Origin: Bacteroidota bacterium
GTDB lineage: Bacteria; Bacteroidota; Bacteroidia; Bacteroidales; Bacteroidaceae
NCBI GenBank assembly: GCA_023425865.1
Contig: JAFABV010000096.1
Coordinates: 1 to 62,495 of the forward strand
Direction: 5' to 3'
Length of the DNA stretch: 62,495 bases
Part shown: positions 52,729-60,900 of the stretch, in pieces
Layout of the letters: each line of letters starts with the position of its first letter
Numbering within the stretch: position 1 is the stretch's first letter
Translations under genes and position numbers: made by a program
The notes under the pieces: model-generated
Seen by the model: only the letters and a program-made list of their open reading frames with translations
Databases searched by the model: none
Told to the model about the DNA's origin: nothing

Positions 52729-52744
52729 TTGGCACGCTTTTTGT
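52729..52744 (+). promoter_or_regulatory. Sigma-54-like (-24/-12) promoter of htpG
   Basis: TTGGCACGCTTTTTGT resembles the RpoN consensus TGGCACG-N4-TTGCW, with GT instead of GC at -12. It would start transcription near 52755, about 37 bases before the htpG ATG. No TAnnTTTG element lies at a suitable place for htpG. Confidence 0.5.
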
Positions 52745-52791
52745 GACAGAAGGTAGCAGATACAAAAAACTAACAACGAAAATATAACGAC

Positions 52792-54846
52792 ATGAAAAAA
52801 GGTAACATCGGGGTTACTACCGAGAACATTTTCCCCGTTATCAAAAAGTTTCTCTATTCGGATCATGAGATTTTCCTCCGTGAGATGGTTTCTAATGCTG
52901 TAGATGCCACACAGAAGTTGAAAACGCTGGCACAAACAGGAGACTTTCAAGGTGAGCAGGGTGACCTTACCGTGCGTGTTACACTTGACACTGATGCCAA
53001 GACGCTTACCATCAGCGATAGGGGAATAGGCATGACGGCAGAAGAGATTGATAAATACATCAATCAGATTGCCTTTTCGGGTGTTACCGATTTTCTGGAT
53101 AAATACAAAGACGAGGCAAATGCCATCATTGGGCATTTCGGACTGGGCTTCTACTCCAGCTTCATGGTATCTGACAAGGTGGAGATTGTTACCAAGAGTT
53201 GTAAGGAGGGGGCTCAGGCTGTAAAATGGAGTTGTGACGGTTCTCCAGAATTTACGCTTGAGGATGCAGAGAAAGAAGACCGTGGCACTGACATCATTCT
53301 CCACATCTCTGATGATTGCAAGGAATTCTTGGACAAAGCTCGTATCGAGGCATTGCTCAACAAGTACTGCAAGTTTATGGCTGTGCCCGTGGCCTTTGGC
53401 AAGAAGACCGAGTGGAAGGATGGCAAGCAGGTAGATACCGACGAAGACAATGTCATCAACGCCGTGGAACCCCTGTGGACCAAGGCGCCGGCGTCACTCA
53501 AGGATGAAGATTACAAGAGCTTCTACCGCACACTCTATCCCATGCAGGACGAACCCTTGTTCTGGATTCATCTCAACGTCGATTTCCCCTTCCACCTCAC
53601 GGGTATTCTCTATTTCCCACGGGTACACAACAGTGTTGAGTTGCAGCGCAACAAGATACAGTTGTATAGTAATCAAGTGTTTGTCACCGACCAGGTGGAG
53701 GGTATTGTGCCCGATTTCCTGACGCTGTTACATGGTGTGATTGATTCGCCTGACATTCCTTTGAACGTAAGTCGCAGTTATCTGCAGAGCGACTCAAATG
53801 TCAAGAAGATTGCTACCTATATCTCTAAGAAGGTGGCCGACCGTCTGCAGCAGACACTCAAGACTGACCGTAAAGACTTCGAAAGCAAATGGAACGACCT
53901 GAAGCTCTTTATCAATTATGGTATGCTGTCGCAGGAAGATTTCTACGACCGTGCCAAGGATTTTGCCTTGCTTGAGGATGTTGAGGGCAAGTTCTTTACT
54001 TTTGATGAGTACAAGACGCTCATCAAAGACAACCAGACTGACAAGAATGGCGACCTCATTTATCTCTATTCTACCAATAAGGTCGAGCAGTATTCTTACC
54101 TGAAGGCGGCCGAAGACAAGGGATATAGTGTGCTTGCCCTGGAAGGTCAGCTCGATGTGCCAATGGTAAGCATGCTGGAGCAAAAATTAGAAAAGAGTCG
54201 TTTCTCACGCATCGATGCCGACATCATCGACCATCTTATTGCGAAAGAGGATGCCTTGAAGACGTCGCTCAGCGATGAAGAGCGTGACAAATTGTCAGAG
54301 GTGTTCCGCTTGCAGATGCCGAAGATAGACAAGGCCATGTTTAATGTTGAGGTAGAAGCGTTGGGCGAACAGGCTTCTCCTGTGCTCATTACCCAAGATG
54401 AGTACATGCGTCGAATGAAAGATATGAGTCAGTTTCAGCCGGGAATGAGTTTCTATGGTCAGATGCCCGACAGTTATAAGGTAGTGCTCAACGCAGACCA
54501 TGCTATCGTGAAGCAGGTGCTTGAAGACATTGCCGCCAAAACAAGTGAAAGCTTAAAGCCCATAGAGGCTGACCTTCGTGGCAATGAGGCCCGGGAGGCC
54601 GCGCTCAAACAGTCACAGAGTGGCAAGAAGTCTGAAGATATTTCGCAAGACGAGAAAGATGACCTGCAGAATACGCAAAAGACCATTAGCGAGCTGAAAG
54701 ACAAGAAGCAGCAGGTGTTAGACGAGTTTGGCAAAGGCCAGAGTGTGGTGCATCAGCTCATTGATTTGGCCCTGCTACAGAATGGCATGCTGAAGGGTGA
54801 GGCGCTCGACCGCTTCCTCAAGCGCAGCGTCGAACTTATCAAATAG
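52792..54846 (+). CDS. htpG: Hsp90-family chaperone HtpG
   Basis: The 684-residue ATP-dependent chaperone has the GHKL ATPase domain first: IFLREMVSNAVDATQKL with the catalytic Glu and Mg-binding Asn, ISDRGIGMTAEEI, and GHFGLGFYSSFMV. Next come the middle domain (DIPLNVSRSYLQSD with the ATP-contacting Arg) and a C-terminal dimerisation domain. A charged insert near residues 590-640 (KKSEDISQDEKDDL) is typical of Bacteroidetes HtpG. It stands alone, with a sigma-54-like promoter rather than the usual -33/-7 type. Confidence 0.97.
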   Translation: MKKGNIGVTTENIFPVIKKFLYSDHEIFLREMVSNAVDATQKLKTLAQTGDFQGEQGDLTVRVTLDTDAKTLTISDRGIGMTAEEIDKYINQIAFSGVTDFLDKYKDEANAIIGHFGLGFYSSFMVSDKVEIVTKSCKEGAQAVKWSCDGSPEFTLEDAEKEDRGTDIILHISDDCKEFLDKARIEALLNKYCKFMAVPVAFGKKTEWKDGKQVDTDEDNVINAVEPLWTKAPASLKDEDYKSFYRTLYPMQDEPLFWIHLNVDFPFHLTGILYFPRVHNSVELQRNKIQLYSNQVFVTDQVEGIVPDFLTLLHGVIDSPDIPLNVSRSYLQSDSNVKKIATYISKKVADRLQQTLKTDRKDFESKWNDLKLFINYGMLSQEDFYDRAKDFALLEDVEGKFFTFDEYKTLIKDNQTDKNGDLIYLYSTNKVEQYSYLKAAEDKGYSVLALEGQLDVPMVSMLEQKLEKSRFSRIDADIIDHLIAKEDALKTSLSDEERDKLSEVFRLQMPKIDKAMFNVEVEALGEQASPVLITQDEYMRRMKDMSQFQPGMSFYGQMPDSYKVVLNADHAIVKQVLEDIAAKTSESLKPIEADLRGNEAREAALKQSQSGKKSEDISQDEKDDLQNTQKTISELKDKKQQVLDEFGKGQSVVHQLIDLALLQNGMLKGEALDRFLKRSVELIK

Positions 54847-55036
54847 GCTGTTGGTGGCGATACCGCGGCATGGGGGCAAGGTATGGTTAGGCTGTACCTT
54901 GCCCTTTTGATGTGCCTCGGGTAGTGATGTGTAAAAAAGAATGCGATGTATTAAAGGGCTCTTTTGCCGTAAAACCACTATAGCCACGTCGTCTTTGAAT
55001 AATCATAACTTTTACAAATCTTTTTGAGTAAATTCC

Positions 55037-55066
55037 TTTGTGTTTTAAAAAAAACATTTATCTTTG
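55037..55066 (+). promoter_or_regulatory. Promoter of the rubredoxin transcript
   Basis: TTTG (55037-55040), 18 bases, TATCTTTG (55059-55066). Predicted start near 55072. Confidence 0.7.
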
Positions 55067-55071
55067 CATCG

Positions 55072-55241
55072 GATAGAATTTCCGGGCTATCCACCTGCGT
55101 CAAGTGGGGTAGACGGGTCCGGGTTCTTTTCCGAAAGCAAGTCAAAAATAGCTGCAAGGCAACTATCGTCTGCGTGGTTTATGAGGCTTTGCAAGGGAGA
55201 TAGAATTGACATTTACATTCAACCATTTAAATCAGAAAAGT
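55072..55241 (+). promoter_or_regulatory. Long, potentially structured 5' leader of rubredoxin
   Basis: About 170 bases separate the predicted transcription start from the rubredoxin ATG, far more than other leaders here. Possible pairings are GTAGACG (55109-55115) with CGTCTGC (55167-55173), CCAC with GTGG (55091-55107), and GGATAG with CTATCC (55071-55092) or, alternatively, CTATC (55087-55091) with GATAG (55199-55203). TGCAAGG occurs twice (55153, 55190) and GATAGAATT twice (55072, 55199). No known riboswitch consensus was recognised. Confidence 0.45.
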
Positions 55242-55406
55242 ATGAAAAAGTATGTTTGCGACGTTTGCGGTTGGGTTTACGACCCCGCAGTAGGTGACCC
55301 CGATAACGGTATTGCTCCTGGTACTCCATTTGAGGATCTGCCCGAGGATTGGGTATGCCCCGAGTGCGGTGTTGGTACCGAGGATTTCAGTGAGGTAGAG
55401 GAGTAA
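55242..55406 (+). CDS. Rubredoxin
   Basis: The 54-residue iron protein has the two Cys pairs that ligate one Fe: CDVCGWVYDP near the N-terminus and CPECGVGTEDF near the C-terminus, with the acidic EDLPEDWVCP between them. It transfers electrons in anaerobic oxidative-stress defence (to rubrerythrin or superoxide reductase). The start at 55242 gives the canonical MKKYVC beginning; the frame is open to 55206 but lacks conserved residues there. It is a single-gene transcript ended by the hairpin at 55463-55505. Confidence 0.96.
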   Translation: MKKYVCDVCGWVYDPAVGDPDNGIAPGTPFEDLPEDWVCPECGVGTEDFSEVEE

Positions 55407-55462
55407 TCCTTCTGCTTTCATGCGGGTCTTATCCAACCTTGCGTTGGTGACCACGATATATT

Positions 55463-55505
55463 ATGGTTTTGCCAGAGGTGTAATCCCGGCAAAACCATTA
55501 TTTGT
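55463..55505 (+). terminator. Terminator of rubredoxin
   Basis: ATGGTTTTGCC (55463-55473) pairs with GGCAAAACCAT (55488-55498), an 11-bp perfect stem, followed by TATTTGTTTT. Confidence 0.85.
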
Positions 55506-55795
55506 TTTAGCCAACAGTCTCCGCGCATGATGCGCTCCAAGCTGTGGCAATACAAATGAGAGGGGAGATAAGGGCAAGCATCAGGGTGAGGCGACGTTTG
55601 GAGCATGTTCTGCCGCCGTATGCCTTGGAAAAGGCGGCGCTCAAATATTGAGGATTATCCCAAGCGGGCAGGATGGCTTGTACAAGCCTCAAATAGGCCG
55701 AAGGGGTGGGATGGCACCCTTGGAAGCGTTGCCCCACACCCATACGCTATGATGTCAACGCCCTTGCCTTTTTATTTCTCGTGTAAAAAGGACTA

Positions 55796-55910
55796 ATGGT
55801 TCTATATGGAATTATCGGATGATTCTATATAGAACTATCGGATAATTCTATATAAAATTATCGGATGATTCTGTATAGAAGTATAGAATGGTTTGGATAG
55901 AACCATCAAG
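55796..55910. repeat. Array of five 23-bp near-palindromic units (locus 3)
   Basis: Units at 55796-55818, 55819-55841, 55842-55864, 55865-55887 and 55888-55910 have an exact 23-bp period. Units 1-3 read ATGGTTCTATATGGAATTAT, ATGATTCTATATAGAACTAT and ATAATTCTATATAAAATTAT, each followed by CGG. Unit 5 is ATGGTTTGGATAGAACCATC. It is the same family as loci 1 and 2. Confidence 0.93.
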
Positions 55911-56480
55911 CGCGGAAATGGAGATGGGGCGATGATTGCCATGGTGAGCTGGCGCAATGAGGCTGTAGAGGCGATGTCTACAGATACAGTTGGGTTATAC
56001 ATTCGATGTCGATTCTCCTTCTGAGTAGAGCCAAGCGCTTGGCTGAAAGAATGCTCGGTTGGTTTGCCCACGGGCGGCAAGTCTTCATTCCCAATAACCG
56101 TGACCGTTATCGTAAACCACCCGTTTGTCAGGTCTAAACCATGGATTTAATAACGACAAACACTATGTTTATGAATCAGAAAGATACGGTTTGTTTATCC
56201 ACGCCTTTGACAAGAGTGAGCCGGCACTGTGCTACTACTCTTCACCGGGCACCGCAGGCGATGACGCACCGCAGGGACGGGAGCGTCATAAGACGCCGCG
56301 TAAGCGTCGCCGTAGGCTTTCGGCATGGTCAATGACATGACTTTTATTGCTCGCGCGGTACATGGGTCTGCTGCCTGTTTTGTTCAGGCCTGTAATATGG
56401 AAAGTTTTACTGTGCCAGGTAGGGGTGTTTAAGGTTATTAAAAAACGGGCCTTATTTCATGTATATCGTCCAAAAATGCT

Positions 56481-56488
56481 TAACTTTG
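56481..56488 (+). promoter_or_regulatory. -7 element of the DUF4199-GT2 operon
   Basis: TAACTTTG ends only 9 bases before the ATG at 56498, predicting an almost leaderless transcript. No -33 TTG is at the standard distance. Confidence 0.45.
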
Positions 56489-56497
56489 CCACTAATT

Positions 56498-57025
56498 ATG
56501 TGGAATTTAGAAGCCCTTATACAAGTCAAAGCATTTGCTCGTCAGTACGGTCTTGTCCTGACTGCGCTATGGGTAGCCAGTTTCTTGGCTATCATGTATG
56601 CTCCTCGCACACCCTTGGGTAGCTTTCTCGCGGTAGCGTCTCCATTTCTGGTGGGCTATCTTTTAGTGCGTTTTCGCAACTATGCGCTCAATGGAGTGAT
56701 TTCGTTCAGGCGGGGACTTACCTTTTCGTGGTATACGTTCTTTTACGCGTCATTGCTCTTCGCCGTCTTTCAGTACATCTTTTTCCGTTATTTGGATCAG
56801 GGCACTATGATGACGATGCTGCTCTCCAGCGTCAAGGCACTTGAGCCTATATACCTTGAAAACGGCATATCGAAGGCTGAACTCGACGCGGGGGTCAGTG
56901 CTATCGGTCAGCTGTCACCAATACAGTTGGCGTTCATCTTTATGATACAGAATATGTTTTTTGGCATGATTGCCTCATTTCCGATAGCCTTCTTCGCTCG
57001 ACGAAGTAACACTTACCGCAAGTAA
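56498..57025 (+). CDS. DUF4199 membrane protein
   Basis: With the ATG at 56498 the protein is 175 residues and starts MWNLEALIQVKAFARQYG. Four hydrophobic helices follow (LVLTALWVASFLAIMYA; LGSFLAVASPFLVGYLLV; FSWYTFFYASLLFAVFQYIFF; IQLAFIFMIQNMFFGMIASFPI), as in DUF4199. The frame is open to 56459, but the TAACTTTG element at 56481 argues against that start. DUF4199 genes commonly precede a GT2 glycosyltransferase in Bacteroidetes, as here; function is unknown. Confidence 0.8.
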   Translation: MWNLEALIQVKAFARQYGLVLTALWVASFLAIMYAPRTPLGSFLAVASPFLVGYLLVRFRNYALNGVISFRRGLTFSWYTFFYASLLFAVFQYIFFRYLDQGTMMTMLLSSVKALEPIYLENGISKAELDAGVSAIGQLSPIQLAFIFMIQNMFFGMIASFPIAFFARRSNTYRK

Positions 57026-57069
57026 ATGTTAGCTTTTAATGTCAATAACCTAAAACCATAGGATATTAA

Positions 57070-58023
57070 ATGGATATATCAGTTGTAGTGCCTCTTTTTA
57101 ATGAGGAAGAGTCTTTGCCTGAACTTCACGCGTGGATTAAGAGGGTGATGAATGAGAACCGCTTTTCATACGAAGTGATCTTTGTCAACGATGGTTCTAC
57201 TGATGGCTCATGGAACGTGATAAGTGAACTGAGTCAGAAAGACCCCAATGTCAAGGGTATAAAGTTTCGTCGCAATTATGGCAAGAGCCCGGCGCTGTAT
57301 TGTGGATTCAAGAAGGCGCAAGGAGATGTTATCATTACGATGGACGCCGACTTGCAAGACTCGCCCGACGAGATTCCGGAGCTATTCCGGATGATTTCGG
57401 AAGACCATTACGACCTGGTGTCTGGGTATAAGCAGAAACGCTATGACCCGCTGTCGAAAACCATTCCTACAAAGCTCTTTAATGCTTCGGCACGCAAAAT
57501 TTCCGGTATTCCTAACTTGCATGACTTCAACTGTGGACTGAAGGCTTACCGGAAAGAAGTGGTTAAAAACATAGAGGTCTACGGAGAGATGCACCGTTAT
57601 ATTCCGTATTTGGCCAAGAACGCGGGGTTTTCGAAGATAGGTGAGAAGGTGGTTCAGCACCAGGCTCGCAAGTATGGAAACTCTAAGTTTGGTATCAACC
57701 GGTTCTTCAATGGTTATCTCGACCTGCTCACTTTGTGGTTTCTTACCAACTTCGGCAAGAAGCCGATGCATGTGTTTGGCTTTTTAGGCAGCTTGGTGTT
57801 TTTTGTGGGCTTTATTGCCCTTTGCTGGTTGGGCGTGGAGAAAGCTATCAATCTGAGCAATAACGTGTATGGTGACTTGCTTTCTAACCATGCTTCTTTC
57901 TATATTGCCCTTACAGCGCTCATCTTGGGGTCGCAGTTTTTCCTTGCGGGCTTTTTGGGTGACCTGCTGAGCAGGCAGAATCCCTCGCGTAATGATTACC
58001 AGATAGAGGAGGAACTCGATTGA
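57070..58023 (+). CDS. GT2 glycosyltransferase (DPM/GtrB/ArnC-like) with two membrane helices
   Basis: The 317-residue protein has a GT-A domain. VVPLFNEEESLPEL, FVNDGSTDGSW, the metal-binding DADLQDSPDEIP and the catalytic loop HDFNCGLKAYRKE are the marks of polyprenyl-phosphate glycosyltransferases. Two C-terminal helices (VFGFLGSLVFFVGFIALCWLG; ALILGSQFFLAGFLGDLL) anchor it. It should load a sugar onto undecaprenyl phosphate for envelope glycan modification. The sugar cannot be deduced. It ends one base before the next ATG. Confidence 0.9.
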   Translation: MDISVVVPLFNEEESLPELHAWIKRVMNENRFSYEVIFVNDGSTDGSWNVISELSQKDPNVKGIKFRRNYGKSPALYCGFKKAQGDVIITMDADLQDSPDEIPELFRMISEDHYDLVSGYKQKRYDPLSKTIPTKLFNASARKISGIPNLHDFNCGLKAYRKEVVKNIEVYGEMHRYIPYLAKNAGFSKIGEKVVQHQARKYGNSKFGINRFFNGYLDLLTLWFLTNFGKKPMHVFGFLGSLVFFVGFIALCWLGVEKAINLSNNVYGDLLSNHASFYIALTALILGSQFFLAGFLGDLLSRQNPSRNDYQIEEELD

Positions 58024-58024
58024 T

Positions 58025-58519
58025 ATGAAACACTTTTGGCAAGGCATCAGGTATCGTAGTATGCAGGTTTGCATGGTGGGCATGGTGGCTTTGATGGCTG
58101 CCTGTTCCAGCGTCGACTGCCCTTTGAACAACTCTGTGTACGCAAATTATAAGTTGATGGGGAAGGTTACCAGTTTGCCTGATACACTCACTATCTCTAT
58201 TAAGAGGACCAATGGTGAAGACTCGATACTGATTAATCAGCAGGTGAATACCGATAGTCTTACTCTCCCCGTGAGCTATGCTCAAGATGAGGATATATTA
58301 TATTTTAAGACCAACACTTTGCTTGATACGCTGTGGATAAGCAAGACCAATGAGCCACACTTCGAGTCTGTGGACTGTGGGCTTAACTATTTCCATACAC
58401 TCACAGGTGTTCGCTTTACCCGTAACGCGATCGACTCTGTCGTCATCAAAAATAAAACGGTAAACTATGATGCTTCGCAGGCACATTTTTATATTTACTT
58501 CAAGGAGTATCGTTTTTAG
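58025..58519 (+). CDS. DUF6452-like lipoprotein
   Basis: The 164-residue protein has a lipoprotein signal (LMAAC, Cys27) and a small beta-rich domain containing CPLNNSVYANYKL and a second Cys pair region (FESVDCGLNYFH). It resembles the family I know as DUF6452, usually followed by a DUF6048 protein as here; the family number is from memory. It starts one base after the GT2 stop and overlaps the next gene by 53 bases, so the genes are tightly linked. Function is unknown. Confidence 0.7.
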   Translation: MKHFWQGIRYRSMQVCMVGMVALMAACSSVDCPLNNSVYANYKLMGKVTSLPDTLTISIKRTNGEDSILINQQVNTDSLTLPVSYAQDEDILYFKTNTLLDTLWISKTNEPHFESVDCGLNYFHTLTGVRFTRNAIDSVVIKNKTVNYDASQAHFYIYFKEYRF

Positions 58520-59186
58520 CCTCTCACTCCTCTTGCTGGGACCTGTGGCTTTTGCACAAAAAGCCAACAGCAAGGCACTGCAGGAGAAAATGCGGCTTAA
58601 GCTGATAGATGATTCCATACCGCTCTACCGTGGTGTGCAGGTAAAACTTGACTTGGTGGGCTTGATACAGAAGGCGGCTTCTGACTACGGACAGTATGAG
58701 GTGGGCGTGCGTGTTAACCTCAAGGATAAGTATTTTCCGGTGGCTGAACTGGGTATAGGCAAGGCCGATCATCACGAAATAGTAACGCAAACCTCTTACA
58801 AAACGTCGGCACCATACGGCAAGGTGGGTATCGACTTCAATATCCTGCGTAACAAGCACGATATTTATCGTATGTATCTGGGTGCTCGCTATGCCTACAC
58901 TTCTTTTAAGTTTGATGTCGATCATCCTGATATCACTGACCCGGTGTGGGGTGGACAGTCTCCTTTTCATTATCATGATGTAAAGGCGAGTTACCATTGG
59001 GTGGAGCTTCTTGCCAGTATCGACGCACGTATTTGGGGACCTTTGCACTTAGGATGGAGTGCCCGGTATAAGCGGCGTATCATGCATGATAACGGTTTAT
59101 TGGGCAATGTGTGGTATGTGCCTGGATTTGGTAAGCAGGGCGGTTCCCGTTTGGGAGGGACTTTTGATATTATCTTAGAATTTTGA
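58467..59186 (+). CDS. DUF6048-like outer-membrane beta protein
   Basis: The 239-residue protein has a signal peptide (IVFSLSLLLLGPVAFAQ). An amphipathic beta-strand pattern follows (YEVGVRVNLKDKYFPVAELGIG, YLGARYAYTSFKF, LHLGWSARYKRRI) and it ends in Phe, as small outer-membrane barrels do. It probably forms a barrel or barrel-associated protein of the outer membrane. The first ATG at 58467 lies inside the previous gene. Function is unknown; the pair with the preceding lipoprotein is conserved in Bacteroidales from memory. Confidence 0.72.
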   Translation: MMLRRHIFIFTSRSIVFSLSLLLLGPVAFAQKANSKALQEKMRLKLIDDSIPLYRGVQVKLDLVGLIQKAASDYGQYEVGVRVNLKDKYFPVAELGIGKADHHEIVTQTSYKTSAPYGKVGIDFNILRNKHDIYRMYLGARYAYTSFKFDVDHPDITDPVWGGQSPFHYHDVKASYHWVELLASIDARIWGPLHLGWSARYKRRIMHDNGLLGNVWYVPGFGKQGGSRLGGTFDIILEF

Positions 59187-59192
59187 GAAGAA

Positions 59193-60209
59193 ATGAAAAA
59201 TAAGAAGTTGCTTTGGCAGGTGCCTTTTTTGGTTTTGCTGATCATTGGCACGGTTTTAATTATCAGACAACAACGTAGCATCCCTTATCAGCATGATAGT
59301 GGCTTCATTTGGGGGACGGAGTATCATATTACCTATCAAAGCGATGACAACTTGCAAAAGGGTATTGAGGCTGAGATGAAGAAAGTGGACTTGTCGCTGT
59401 CTACCTTTAATCCGCAATCGGTCATCTCATTGATAAACCAAAACAAACCTGTGAAACTCGATGATATGTTCATTGAGGTTTTCACATTGTCTGAACAAGT
59501 GTCTAAGGAGACGGAGGGGGCTTTCGATATTACGGTGGCACCTATGGTCAATGTATGGGGCTTTGGCTTTAAGAGTGGTACCGCGCCTTCAAAGCATGTC
59601 ATCGATTCGCTCAAGACCATTGTCGGATACCAGAAGGTGAAACTCCAAAATGGTCGTGTGGTGAAACAAGATCCGCGCACGATGCTTGATTGCTCGGCCA
59701 TTGCCAAGGGTTATGGGGTGGATGTTGTTGCCAATTATCTTAAGCGGCAAGGTATCAAGAACTTTATGGTAGAGATTGGTGGAGAGATTGTTACTCTCGG
59801 TGTAAGTGAGAGTAGGGTGCCTTGGAAAATAGGAGTTACGAAGCCGGTAGACGACTCGCTCAAAGTCAACGAGGAATTGCAGACCATCCTTAATGTCACC
59901 AATAAGGCTATGGCCACCAGTGGCAACTATCGTAACTTCTATTATAAGGGTGGTAAGAAATACGCTCACACCATCGACCCAAAGACAGGCTATCCTGTGC
60001 AGCACAACATTCTTTCTTCTACGGTTCTTGCCGATAATTGCGCTACCGCTGATGCCTATGCCACTTCTTTTATGGTGACGGGATTGGAAGGGGCGCGTAA
60101 GATACTTGCCAAGCATCCGGAGCTGATGGTCTATTTCATCTACGCTGATGAAAAAGGTAATAACCGGGTGTGGTATTCACCATCGATGAAGGATAAGATT
60201 CTCAACTAA
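59193..60209 (+). CDS. apbE: FAD:protein FMN transferase
   Basis: The 338-residue protein has an N-terminal membrane helix (VPFLVLLIIGTVLII) and the ApbE fold: WGTEYHITY, DLSLSTFNPQSVIS, GAFDITVAPMVNVWGFG, LDCSAIAKGYGVD, VEIGGEIVTLG and the Mg-binding ADAYATSFMVTG. It covalently attaches FMN to Thr residues of flavoproteins such as NqrB/NqrC or RnfG/D on the outer face of the inner membrane. It follows the DUF6048-like gene by 6 bases. No Nqr or Rnf genes are in the window. Confidence 0.95.
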   Translation: MKNKKLLWQVPFLVLLIIGTVLIIRQQRSIPYQHDSGFIWGTEYHITYQSDDNLQKGIEAEMKKVDLSLSTFNPQSVISLINQNKPVKLDDMFIEVFTLSEQVSKETEGAFDITVAPMVNVWGFGFKSGTAPSKHVIDSLKTIVGYQKVKLQNGRVVKQDPRTMLDCSAIAKGYGVDVVANYLKRQGIKNFMVEIGGEIVTLGVSESRVPWKIGVTKPVDDSLKVNEELQTILNVTNKAMATSGNYRNFYYKGGKKYAHTIDPKTGYPVQHNILSSTVLADNCATADAYATSFMVTGLEGARKILAKHPELMVYFIYADEKGNNRVWYSPSMKDKILN

Positions 60210-60225
60210 TCTGTGTTGTTCGGAT

Positions 60226-60900
60226 ATGGCAGACCATCCAGGACTTTATAGCAAACTTGTCACCTTGCCGCTTTTTATAGGCATGAGTAGGGACGAGCTG
60301 CATCAAATTGTGTCTGTCACAAAGTTCGAATTTAGAAAGTTCTCGTCCGGAGAGGTAATCGCGCATGAAGGTGACCTCTGCGGACGATTAATGCTTTTGG
60401 TCGACGGCAATATGGAGATTGCCACACCTGCCGATGACCATGGTTATACGGTTCATGAGTGGTCTTCTGCGCCCATGGTCTTACAACCGGAATGTGCTTT
60501 TGGCCTGACGCAACGCTTTACGCGCAACTTTTTAGCCAAAAGTCCTTGCAACCTTATTTATATTGATAAGAAAGAGACGTTGGCGTTGACTGATAGTTCT
60601 TTGATTTTCCGCCTGAATCTTCTGAATCTTATTTCAACTGCCTTGCAGAAAAGGCAGCGTGATGTGTGGCATAGTGTGCCGCATGACCTTCATCAGCGTA
60701 TTTGCCGGTTCTTCGCTTCGCATTGTCTTTATCCGGCGGGGCACAAAGTATACAGAATTAAGATGGTGCGCCTTGCAGCAGAGCTCAATGCTAACAGACT
60801 CCATGTTTCGCGTGCACTAAACGCTATGCAAGAGGCACGGCTGCTCACTTTGCGCAGGGGAATTATAGACGTTCCCTCCTTGGAAGAGTTGTTGAGGTAG
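60226..60900 (+). CDS. Crp/Fnr-family transcription regulator
   Basis: The 224-residue protein has an N-terminal cyclic-nucleotide-binding-type beta-roll (FIGMSRDELHQIV, FRKFSSGEVIAHEGDLCGRLMLLVDG) and a C-terminal winged helix. The recognition helix there is LAAELNANRLHVSRALNAMQEA. It lacks the clustered Cys of Fnr and the Arg-x-Ser/Thr cAMP contacts are not evident, so the ligand is unknown. It lies 16 bases after apbE and could be the last gene of that operon. Confidence 0.88.
   Translation: MADHPGLYSKLVTLPLFIGMSRDELHQIVSVTKFEFRKFSSGEVIAHEGDLCGRLMLLVDGNMEIATPADDHGYTVHEWSSAPMVLQPECAFGLTQRFTRNFLAKSPCNLIYIDKKETLALTDSSLIFRLNLLNLISTALQKRQRDVWHSVPHDLHQRICRFFASHCLYPAGHKVYRIKMVRLAAELNANRLHVSRALNAMQEARLLTLRRGIIDVPSLEELLR

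Larger units (their letters stand above)
52379..52791. other. 413-bp divergent region upstream of M64 peptidase and htpG
   Basis: It contains the M64 promoter (52481-52512), a hairpin CCCCAAT/ATTGGGG (52546-52578), a motif AACTAA-CCTTA-ACCTATTGAA (52597-52617) resembling one in the candidate small RNA at 32.77 kb, a possible minus-strand -7 element TATATTTG near 52638-52631, and a sigma-54-like site before htpG (52729-52744). No gene longer than 21 codons was seen. Confidence 0.6.
54847..55241. other. 395-bp region between htpG and rubredoxin
   Basis: It contains an imperfect hairpin after htpG (AAGGTA near 54879 with TACCTTGCCC near 54893), an A/T-rich stretch, then the rubredoxin promoter (55037-55066) and its long leader. 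No gene was seen. Confidence 0.6.
55407..56497. other. 1.1-kb region between rubredoxin and the DUF4199 gene
   Basis: Apart from the rubredoxin terminator, the repeat array (55796-55910) and the -7 element at 56481-56488, I find no recognisable gene. Several short frames on both strands (for example 55507-55743 minus, 56125-56340 plus) are Arg/Ser/Pro-rich and look like chance. Base composition from 55510 to 56400 is as GC-rich as coding DNA, so decayed coding sequence is possible. Confidence 0.6.

Noticed and set aside
55072..55241. Known riboswitch (TPP, cobalamin, SAM, FMN, fluoride) in the rubredoxin leader
   Set aside because: None of the consensus core strings of those classes is present; kept only as an unassigned structured leader.
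56125..56340. 71-codon frame (and an overlapping 64-codon frame)
   Set aside because: The first begins with TTG, the end is Arg-rich, neither has a promoter or recognisable family, and the two frames compete for the same DNA.
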